From the NCBI RefSeq assembly GCF_963576615.1, contig NC_088717.1, forward strand, positions 58,268,749 to 58,332,748: DNA of 64,000 bases, in the 5' to 3' direction. Each line of letters opens with the position of its first letter. The first letter of the stretch is position 1. The stretch is from Watersipora subatra. Lineage: Eukaryota > Bryozoa > Gymnolaemata > Cheilostomatida > Watersiporidae. The position numbers were made by a program, and so were the translations under genes. Under the pieces are notes generated by a model that ran no database searches, was not told where the DNA came from, and saw only the letters and a list, made by a program, of their open reading frames with translations. Of this stretch, positions 55,165-64,000 are shown in pieces.

Positions 55165-55450
55165 AAGGTTTGACTATATCATGTCTATGAGGTACATTAC
55201 TGTACCATGTCTATGAGGTATATTACTGTACCATGTCTATGAGGTATATTTCTGTACCAAGTCTATGAGGTGTATTACTGTACCATGTCTATGAGGTATA
55301 TTACTGTACCATGTCTATGAGGTATATTACTGTACCATATCTGTACAACATCTGTACCATATATGTACCACCTCTGTACCATATATGTACTACATCTGTG
55401 CCATAACTGTACCATATTTGTACCATATCTGTACCATATCTGTACCACTG
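55165..55450. repeat. compound minisatellite, short unit B version
   Basis: Six copies of a 26-bp unit (TACCATGTCTATGAGGTATA..) and about eleven 11-bp units. It is the counterpart of 20925-21470 but lacks the 121-bp higher-order expansion. Confidence 0.92.
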
Positions 55451-55507
55451 TGTTGATGAGTTCTTGACTCAACTTATATATCTCCGACTAGTACACATCT
55501 GACTTAC

Positions 55508-55578
55508 CATCCTGTTTTTAGTATCCTTAACAAGTGATGCTTGGAGGAGAATGGTGCCAGCCATGTATAACAGTGATG
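55508..55578 (-). CDS. PGAP2-like protein B, internal transmembrane exon
   Basis: Minus strand, 71 nt, same splice sites as in copy A (donor AGGATG|GTAAGT). Encodes ASLLYMAGTILLQASLVKDT and then KNRM. No stops; phase 1 to phase 0. Confidence 0.65.
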
Positions 55579-56224
55579 CTATTATGAAGGTGAGAAAGGA
55601 AAATTTGTGAAAGCCTAAAAATAAAAATAATTATTTCCATCCAAATATAAAAACTCAATCACTAAATTAATTCACAGTATAAGAAATTGACCAAATTATT
55701 CAAATACATATCTTCATATTATTGAACGAAAACATAAAAATGTGAGCTATATTTTTTGCTGGGGCATTCCAGTTTTTTATGACAGGATTAAAATGGTGTA
55801 GCTATATCACTATTAGCGGATGCTTCGCAATACAGTTGAAAAAGCTAAAACTTTGCTAATGCGAGAAAAAATTAGGTATGTTGCCAAGAGGTTGTTATGA
55901 AAAACAACCTACAGTGATAGCAACCACCATGTTACCAAAGTCTACCCAGGTAACTCAATCTAATTATGCTCATCAGTAACCAAGTGTGTGCAATATGACG
56001 TCATTTGAGTCTATCAAAAGACTAGTTTATCATGAAATTTTACTTAAAGAGGAATCACATATTTAACATACAGTATTTAAACCTTAGATAGAACTACTAA
56101 TCCACTCCCTATGAGTAGAAAGTCTGCTACAAGTAATTCCTGGCTATTTGAGCAGACCAACATCAGAAATTTAGAATGTTGATTTCGATCAAACTTGCAT
56201 TATAATTGAAATTTTTTATATATA

Positions 56225-57084
56225 CAGTAGACGCTCCTATAACCTAAATAACGTTAATTTTCCAGGAACGTTTACATTATAACGACAGTAAAATACATGT
56301 AAATTGCCTAATCCGTTCCAAGATCTTTCCAAACTCACTCCTTTGGCCATGAAAAAAGGAAAAAACTTCACTCAACTCTTTTAATTTTTAGGCTGTACCG
56401 TAACTACAGAATTATTGGTTTGCATCAACAATTTTACTCCTTTTTATGATCAATCTCACTAGTTTTATTTTATAGAACATGGTTGTGGTAAATTTACAAG
56501 TTGATAGAGACTGCACATTTTCGACGTTCATTTAAAATGACTCGCTTATTTTTTTAAACAGCAAAGTCTATTCTGCAGAGTAAAGCTAATAACAAATATT
56601 TTGTACGTCTACAATAAGGCAAAACAACAAAATCTTTTTACTATAAAAAACGGTTCTACCCGTTCGCTGTTTATCACTATCCAGGGGTCCAGGTTAGGAT
56701 AAAGATAATTTTCGACGATACTTCAACTAGTGACATTAAAACTGGTAGACCGACGCAGTAACATCTGCACCAATCGATCGCCTTTGTATTTATGAACAAT
56801 TGCGCAGCTATCCTATTCGCCTTTTTGTCGACATATTTAACGATCTATTACGACAAAATATAACGTCGCGAAAGTTATATATATATAAATGCCACCAAAC
56901 ATACGGCGTCTTTTCTTCCGCAAGTGCGGCGAGATAAACTAACATTCAAATCGATTTCGAAAACTCGCCCGACTTGACAATACGTTATATGGAATTAAGT
57001 AGTAGGAAAAAAATCTTCACATAAATTTTTTACGTTATCTGGAATTTACATTATAGGAGGTATACGTTATAGGAGCATCTGCTG
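56225..57084. mobile_element. complete TA-flanked MITE (CAGTAGACGCTCCTATAAC family)
   Basis: 860 bp, ends CAGTAGACGCTCCTATAACC and inverted GTTATAGGAGCATCTGCTG, TA on both sides. Absent from unit A (22240), which gives the empty site. No ORF. Confidence 0.92.
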
Positions 57085-57409
57085 TACACAGGAGATAATA
57101 TTACAAGTTAAAGTAAATGGTTTTAACTGTAACAAAACAATATAAACACACTATAAATGTATTCATGCTTATGTCGCTATTTTCAGCAAAAGTGTTGCAT
57201 GTGAGAAAAAACTCGACACTTGAGTAGCGACATTTGGATGCACTTTAATAGATTAAAGAATATGGTTCACACAAAGAAGTGAACATAAAGATAAGTTATG
57301 CGTTAAAGAGAAAAAATTGTCTCATAAAATGACATCGATAGCTAAAAAATACAGCAAAAATTGGTGAAAGACTGTCATGAGGCTTGAAAATGGGTAAAAG
57401 TCAACTAAC

Positions 57410-57550
57410 CGAAGTTAGCAGTGGAGCTGACCAGCGTGAGAAGGAACAGTGCAGTTACTTCTACCATTTTCAATATAACACATGCGATGATGTAGATGGA
57501 GTTATCTTGTCTCCACCTAAGCAGTACATATTTGTATAAAGGCAAGCCAG
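57410..57550 (-). CDS. PGAP2-like protein B, exon with VEVTALFLLTLVSS
   Basis: Minus strand, 141 nt. Acceptor GTTGCATTAG|CTGG, donor AACTTCG|GTTAGT, phase 1 in and out. Reads GLPLYKYVLLRWRQDNSIYI, then IACVILKMVEVTALFLLTLV, matching human PGAP2 NVVENLALLVLTYVSS. The acceptor is intact here but not in copy A. Confidence 0.7.
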
Positions 57551-58666
57551 CTAATGCAACAGTCTTTAGCCCATAAATCTGTCTTGTGATCAAAGAAACA
57601 TCTGGGGCAAGAAGAATATATAGTTTACTTTATAAGTTCAAATAACTTCTAATTTACAACAATTTTTTCAGAAACTATCATAAAATTACATATGGCATGC
57701 ATATAAACAAATAAAAAATAAAGAATTTTGCTTCATTCTAACGGTTTTGTGTCTAGATAGAGATATCATTTTACTACAAAAGATGTATGGCAGTTTTGCA
57801 TATAGTAAAAATTATCTACCATGTTGCTTCAATTTTGTTGTGTATCTCTGCAGCTGCTGCAGTATGTGTGTCTGACACCAGAACTTTGGGACAGCCAGTT
57901 ACTAACAAACACAGATACCTAACCGGACAACCATATTTAAAATATGACCTAGGCGCAAGGTTATACTAAAAAGAGTTGAATAAAATGATAACTGTTTCTC
58001 ATTAGTTGATTATACATAATAAACTTTCATGCTACTTGTAGTTACGCCTCATTTTTACACTTAGAAACAATATTTATGCACATAGAATCACCTGATAGTT
58101 GAGACTGTGTTGTAGAAGGTCATATAGCATACACAAACAAAGTATCGAGCTGGAGTATGGGCTACAATGCACCACCACCATACTGACTTTTGGGGTTCAA
58201 ATGTTCCAGTAGCGGCACTAACTGAAGGTAGGAAATTCCAGACCTAAAGAATTACAGCAGAAAGTAGTTTAACTAGCAAAGACCGATTATTTCTTACTGT
58301 GAGCACCTTTTGAAGACTCCACATACTTTAAACCAATCAGCATAAATGTTACTCCCTTTAACCAGGACTAGGGTTGTAGGAACATGTAATAAGAACACTG
58401 AACAATCCTTTAATTAGCATACCTGAGATCAGCAGCATCTGAAATATTAAAAGAATTAGCAATATTTAATAAAACTAAAAGCTCGAGATACATAAAAGCA
58501 GGAAAAACATTTTGGGTGGTGGTAAGTAGGCTATTGAATAATCCTGAAGTGCTAGCAATGTTCACAATTATAGTACCTCAAACGCATTATTTCAATTGTA
58601 CACAAATATACACGCATATACAAGGTATATATATATATATATATATATTAACTATAGTTTTCTCAC
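57551..58666. other. PGAP2-like B intron 1 region
   Basis: Should contain the exon for the luminal loop after helix 1. The best candidate is a short minus-strand piece near 57850-57925 reading VSNWLSQSSG (VSNWLPQSSG in copy A, 22995-23061), but no donor site with the right phase was found. Left unassigned. Confidence 0.3.
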
Positions 58667-58825
58667 CTCGCAATGCGTGAAATTGGAAGTCTCAAAGTTG
58701 TACAATATTGAATAAGTAACGCCAATGGCTAGGCCAACAAGGGGTAGAGAAAGTACTGTTGAGGCAAATATTTTCCATGGCATACAAATAAAAAGATTCC
58801 TGTTACTAGAAGCTTTCGAATCCAT
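58667..58825 (-). CDS. PGAP2-like protein B, first coding exon
   Basis: Minus strand, 53 codons from ATG (MDSKASSNRNLF..), donor TGCGAG|GTGAGA, phase 0. Transmembrane helix 1 (VLSLPLVGLAIGVTYSILYN) and the THC motif as in copy A and in human PGAP2. About a dozen residue differences from copy A, all in frame, suggest both were constrained for some time. Confidence 0.7.
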
Positions 58826-59064
58826 TTTAATTTTCAATATTTTGTTCAATACTAGATCAAAAGCAATTTAAACTCATCGAGAACTTTCTTACTATCTAAT
58901 AGATAAATGTATATAAATAAGAGAGTCATAATAAAGGTGGTAGCAGCGAAGCAAAACCAAGCTAATCTTGTATGTTACAACTACAAGTTTATTAATCCCT
59001 TTATCGGCTAAAGCAAAAACTTTACCTGCACTGGTCGTACTAGCATTGAAGTTATCATACCTAT

Positions 59065-60089
59065 AATAGTTAACGGTAAAACATCTCCACCTACCCAGGT
59101 AACATCAGGTGTGCCCCAGGGGTCGGTGCTTGGACCCTTGCTTTTTCTTTTATATATCAATGACCTTCCAGAGTCTCTGAACTGTCCAAAGACATCCATA
59201 CGTTTATTTGCGGATGATGCCATACTTTTTAGACCAATAGAATGTGCGTCCGACAGCCTTCTGCTTCAGGACCAACTGTGCAGAGTGGCTGCATGGGCTG
59301 AGTCGTGGCAGTTGAGATTTAATGCTAATAAATGCACATCTACATCTGTGGAACCAGTTAGATTTTCACATATATACAACTATTGCGGTACATCTCTTAT
59401 ATCCTCGCAATCCTTTTTATACTTGGGTATACTTGTTTCTAGCACCCTCAATTTTAATGAACACATAAATCGCATCATACGTAAGGCTAACGGCACTCTT
59501 TTTATGCTTATGCGGACCCTTAAGAAAACATCTCCTAATGTCAAAAGGACAGCATACTATAGTGTGTGTCGTCCACTGCTAGAGTACGCTTCGGAAATCT
59601 GGAATCCACATTTTGATTATAGTATACAAGATTTAGAATCCATTAACCGAAAAGCTTTTAGGTGGGCCAACAATTTAAGAAAATTTGATAGTATATCATC
59701 AGAAATGGTGAAAATGGGATGGCAAACACTTGCAGAGAGAAGACGCATCAAGGACGAAAGCACACTGCAAAAAAAAAATTTTAAGCCAAGACCTAATGGT
59801 CGATTTTAATAGATTTGTAATTAAGAACTCATCCTATTTTACTCGAGGCTCCAATATCAGACACACAATCAATACAAGTGCAATGAAACACTCTTTTTTT
59901 AACCGTGCGATGAAATTTTAACATCTGATTCTCTTATAACTAGACCAAGCGATCTTATACTTTTATCCTTCAGACTTAGATAAATAAGTCTATGCTTATT
60001 TGTGATCTTATTTTTATGCCTAATGCACCATTTTATTTCTACAGGCCTAGCGGCCACTTGAGATATTTTGCAGAGATAGAGATAGATAG
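59065..60089 (+). mobile_element. CR1/Jockey-like LINE, 5'-truncated
   Basis: RT fragment followed by a 3' end of (GATA)-type repeats (GAGATAGAGATAGATAGATA). A probable duplication TATAATA flanks it. Unit A (about 29545) lacks it, which gives the empty site. Confidence 0.85.
59090..59806 (+). pseudogene. reverse transcriptase fragment of the LINE
   Basis: Contains TSGVPQGSVLGPLLFLLYIN (RT block B), LFADDAILF (catalytic ADD box), AAWAESWQLRFNANKC and FLYLGILVSSTLNFNEHI, then the usual C-terminal RRPLLEYASEIWNPH-like part (SVCRPLLEYASEIW). About 235 residues open to the stop. The endonuclease and the first half of RT are missing by 5' truncation. Confidence 0.92.
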
Positions 60090-62078
60090 ATATAATAAGT
60101 TTACTGCAAACCAACGTATACAAAAAATGATACATCGGTTCGCAGTTGTCTTTCCTTATTCCTCAAATTTGCCGTTCATCCGCTTGGTTTCTATAGAAAC
60201 AATACCTAGTCCCAAATTTCACATCTCAGTTTTTAAACGGCCCGTAGATATCAAAACCGTTAGTAAATTCATTTATGGCAGCGATTCGGTTTACGCGTTT
60301 TGTGGGACACTTAACTGATTGTGTTAGTTAATATTGGGGATTCCTAATATTGGTGGTTAGATACTTCATTGCCCCAGCAGTCTTTCATTTATAGCCAATT
60401 TACAACTTTCACGTATTGAAATTTTAGTTAATCATTACTTAAAAGCTACTAGACCACTTCCACATTAGGTGGTCTAGTGTGAAGACAACTACGAGGTAAT
60501 ACATGCAATATTGCGTGAATGTGGTATACGTTAATTTTCAACTGATGTCATAAGCATAATTACTTCAGGCTTCACACAGACAAGGCTATATGTGTACTTT
60601 TGTGCAGTACATCAGTTACAAAAACTATTTTGCTTACTCTATTAGTTTTGGTCTGACCCGTTAGCTAAGATTTTTTTGTATATTCAATTTGTCTTTCGCT
60701 GTGGTTTTGTCGTATGTGGGTCTCAGCTCGCTGTCATTTTGCTACTTGCAGCGCTAGTCAGTACCAATTTCTTACCGTTAACATCACTTTTTTTGGCCAA
60801 TACAGAATATACAAGTAGTAAATTGTTGTATAAATCAATGTACTTACATGTATTGATGTGAAGATGAAGAAGAGCCTCCGTCTTTCATTACACTTCCTTA
60901 TATCCTCCCCATACTGCCTTACACTAGTTAATCTACTAGCTTTACCCACTAGCTTTATTCAGCTTTATGCACTCACCGTAATTACCAAGGCCACCTGTAC
61001 TGCCTTGAGCTCAGACACCAATATAGCCTGAGCCTAACAAATCCCACAATACAATAGACAATAGAATTTGGTGAGAGATAATCTAAATGCTTCGTTATAT
61101 AGACTAAATGTTGCAAAAGGTATAATTTTCTTTGTCCGAATGTGAGTTTTATGCTAATTTCAAAAATAAAATGGATATCAATCAATATCTACTTAGTCTG
61201 AAGACAAAAGCATTTTATTGATAAAGATTCAACCTTTCTTAATGCATTTGTCAATAAAAAATCTCTCAGAAGAAACTTACTCAACATTTTTCATCATGGC
61301 TCATAGGGCCTAATATTTTAAATGAATTGTAGTATTTATAGTGTGGGCCTATAATTTAATATTGTTACATGCTGCTAAATTCTTTTACTAAATTATTGTC
61401 TGAGATTTTTAGGCAGTTCAATAGTTGTTCTGGGAACTGCTTTAAAGCTCACCAAAAAAACTGAATATTTATAATCGGTAAAGCTTTCTATTACAAATAG
61501 GATTATTCAGAGCATGGGGTTTTATATTACATCTCAAATTTTTCATTGATAGACTGAGACAGAGAAAGAAACTTTTATTGAGAGGCGGACTTTTTTCAAG
61601 ATGGAGAGGAGATACTGTGATGTCTTCAGAGCGGTGGTTGGTTAAACTTGTCTGCTCTTGACTGGTTTTTAGATAAAAAAATGTTTTGACCATATTCTAC
61701 TAGGATTTTATCAAAAACCCAAAAGAAGCTTAGAAATTTTTTTTAAATATTTTTACTATTATAATCTTGCATGCATGCAAAAAAGACTAAATATGGCTTG
61801 CTTTGTCCAAACTGTAAGTCACTAAGAATATTAAGCTAATCTTTTCATAAATGTTGATTAGTAAACCTTTCCTTAAATGTTATAAAATCTTTTATTAAAT
61901 GAAACAGTTGAATACACTAGCAAAAAACGGTATGCTTGTGCTGTCTAGTTAATATGCATATCAGTGATTATGCCTATTTGTCAATTTTTTGTATCAAATC
62001 TGACATTCACCTACTTTTTTTTTATTAATTCGTTACATAATAGTATGAACATTATGAGGCATTTTCTTATTGTTACAG
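60090..62078. other. end of unit B and single-copy DNA before the ankyrin gene
   Basis: 60090-60840 matches the end of unit A (without its solo LTR). 60840-62078 is AT-rich; no exon recognised, though earlier exons of the ankyrin gene may be hidden here. Confidence 0.45.
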
Positions 62079-62165
62079 GATGAAGATGCCTATTTGAGAG
62101 ACTTCATCCGCGCAGTGGAGCACAAGAACTTGGCATATGTGCAATTTGTCTTCCCTATAATCAAG
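62079..62165 (+). CDS. ankyrin-repeat protein, exon
   Basis: Acceptor TTATTGTTACAG, donor ATCAAG|GTACAG, 29 codons, phase 0 at both ends. Encodes DEDAYLRDFIRAVEHKNLAY then VQFVFPIIK, a helix pair ahead of ankyrin repeats (FIRAVEHKNLAYVQ resembles an ankyrin helix). The gene runs off the window; I cannot name it. Confidence 0.65.
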
Positions 62166-62611
62166 GTACAGTTTGGTTGCTTTGCGGCGGGTCAGGTCTA
62201 CTCATTCCTATGATTGGTTACATTTGTATGTGCCAACACACTAACTTGTGATAGTGTACATATATACACGTAGGTAAAAGCTTTCTAGCCTCATCTTAGC
62301 CTAGTTCTAGTCTAGTTTAATTTAGCCTGTTCTATGCCGAAAGTTTAGTGGTGTTGCCTCCATCACATTTGCGTTGATTCTCTGTGGTCTAGTGGCAGCT
62401 TTACAAGTACAGTGAAGTAGCTTGATATCTTTAACGTTTACTTGTTAATGCTACCTAGTGTTTTGATGACGTGGCTATTCAAATTGCTCTCACAGGAATT
62501 ACCTTTATCAAATAATATTTCATTATATTTTATGTTTTGTTCTGCTCAGTACTGTATCATCACACTTTCCTAGCTATTTCTCTCTATCAAATGATGTTTA
62601 TCGTGTTGCAG

Positions 62612-62797
62612 GAGCAGCAGACACTTGTCTCTACCGAGCTAGACGACTGCGGCCATTACATAGAGTTAACGAGGGAGGATACGCGCATGTATGACAGAGT
62701 TCTAGAGCATGGTTTCATTCTTGCTGCTCACCATGGTTACCTCCCTATTGCTAATTACTTGCTTGACCACGGTGTCAATGTCAATGCTCAAAATGAG
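62612..62797 (+). CDS. ankyrin-repeat protein, exon with canonical repeat
   Basis: Acceptor ATCGTGTTGCAG, donor AATGAG|GTGACT, 62 codons, phase 0. The C-terminal half HGFILAAHHGYLPIANYLLD followed by HGVNVNAQNE is a canonical ankyrin repeat (AAxxGxxxIxxxLLxxGxxVNAxN). The first half is a polar helix (TREDTRMYDRVLE). Joins in phase to the exon at 62079. Ankyrin repeats bind other proteins; no other domain is visible. Confidence 0.85.
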
Positions 62798-63617
62798 GTG
62801 ACTACATTTATTCATTTCTATTTTCTTTAGACCTTTGAGTGTGTTCTCAGCCTCACCCATAGCTGACTTTGCCTTCAAAGGTTTTGGACAACTAGTTGCA
62901 TTTTTCCGTACCTGAAAAAAACACCAACTTTTTTTCTATAGCATGCTGTATCAACCATTATCAAGGACAGACGACTACTCACCTTTGTGCTAGTGATAAA
63001 TATCTCAATAGTTATTCCAAATGCTGCTCAAACTTAAGATATTCCAGGTGCTGGCTGCAGGTCCTTACATACTATTTCATTCTCTTAATTCCTCAAAAGT
63101 ATTTTAATATTCAGTTGCATGGAAGAAAAACATGCATGAAATTCTTTGCGGAATTCAAAATTCGTAAAGGTCTTTTTACTGTCGCGTACACATAGTGTTT
63201 TTACAAGAAAATATGTTTTATGATTTATTTACAGAAAATTTTTTTTGAAGTTTTCAGTCAGTAAAAAGCATTAACTTTGATGAGCATTACTTACTGATCA
63301 TATTTTTATATAGTTATGCCATTGCCTCATGGTTGGTCTAGCTACTATAGTGAACTAAGCAAAGTTTTTCACACAATTTAGTTGAACTGGATTGAATTAT
63401 ATTCACTAAAGCGCTAGCTAACCGAGTTACCCTTAAAGGCTTGAAGACCAAATGAACAGACAAACACGAGAAAGATGAGTTGTAATTCACAAGCAGATGT
63501 GCTGTATATAAGCTTCGCTTCACTAGGGCAAGAGAGCTTTGGATTGCTTGTGTTTATACATAGTCACCATCAACCGGAACAGAAGATCACTAGCTTGTTA
63601 TCTGTATTACAAGAAGT
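62798..63617. other. intron of the ankyrin gene or flank
   Basis: One possible exon starts after CTATAG near 62942 (contains GQTTTHLCASD, loosely like the start of an ankyrin repeat) but has no clear donor. Otherwise nothing recognised. Confidence 0.3.
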
Positions 63618-64000
63618 TTTTCATGGTAGCCATAGAGTCAGATAGATGCTCATACGTGAGAGAAGTGTTTCATGGTAGCCATAGAGTCAGATAGATGCTT
63701 ATATATGAGAGAAGTGTTTCATGTGAGCCATAGAGTCAGATAGATGCTTATATATGAGAGAAGTGTTTCATGGTAGCCATAAAGTCAGATAGATGCTTAT
63801 ATGTGAGAGAAGTGTTTCATGGGAGCCATAGAGTCAGATAGATGCTTATATGTGAGAGAAGTGTTCCATGGTAGCCATAGAATCAGATAGATGCTCATAT
63901 GTGAGAGAAGTGTTTCATGGTAGCCATAGAGTCAGATAGATGCTCATATGTGAGAGAAGTGTTTCATGGTAGCCATAGAGTCAGATAGATGTCAAAGAAG
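63618..64000. repeat. 49-bp minisatellite running to the window end
   Basis: About 7.6 units of TTTCATGGTAGCCATAGAGT + CAGATAGATGCTTATATGTG + AGAGAAGTG, with few differences. The last unit breaks off at about 63992. Confidence 0.96.

Larger units (their letters stand above)
30709..60840. repeat. segmental duplication, unit B
   Basis: It begins with AAATGCAAGTAGCTGAGATC, the counterpart of 14324 in unit A, directly after the end of unit A, so the two are in tandem. B is longer because of its own transposon load (about 30860-40340, 43167-52539, 53773-54925, 56225-57084 and 59065-60089). Confidence 0.88.

Overview
The window is nuclear DNA from an AT-rich invertebrate animal. Genes are split into small exons with GT-AG introns (one GC-AG). 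The proteins are metazoan: a DP subunit of E2F, the sperm cation channel subunit CatSper4, a PGAP2-like membrane protein and an ankyrin-repeat protein. Transposons and minisatellites fill most of the rest. The mix suggests a marine, possibly lophotrochozoan, invertebrate, but I cannot name the species.

Layout. (1) 872-7421, + strand: seven coding exons of a TFDP1/2 orthologue, whose introns hold minisatellites, a TA-flanked DNA transposon and a Helitron. (2) 8468-17232, + strand: CATSPER4 in five phase-0 exons giving about 477 residues. Its introns hold a hAT MITE with a perfect 8-bp target duplication, a 2.6-kb array of a 15-bp minisatellite, and a Tc1 transposon. (3) From about 14321, at the edge of that minisatellite, a tandem segmental duplication begins. 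Unit A is about 14321-30700 and unit B about 30709-60840. Each unit carries the last CATSPER4 exon and a convergent, minus-strand PGAP2-like gene. (4) 62079 to the end: two exons of an ankyrin-repeat gene and a 49-bp minisatellite.

The two units hold different transposons, so each one serves as the empty site for insertions in the other. Unit A alone has a Tc1 element, a 4.5-kb Ty3/Gypsy element with 125-bp LTRs, a MITE and a solo LTR. Unit B alone has a restriction-like-endonuclease LINE in (TA)n, a CTCGAG-rich MITE, an 820-bp hairpin element, a hAT MITE, a Helitron, a 9.4-kb Ty3/Gypsy element that itself carries a foldback element and a hAT element, a TA-flanked MITE and a CR1/Jockey-like LINE.

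In unit B the copied CATSPER4 exon is still open but has lost its splice acceptor. The PGAP2-like gene exists as two diverged copies; A has probably lost the acceptor of one exon, while B looks cleaner. None of the autonomous transposons I can read is intact. I saw no CRISPR array, operon, rRNA gene or convincing functional tRNA gene.
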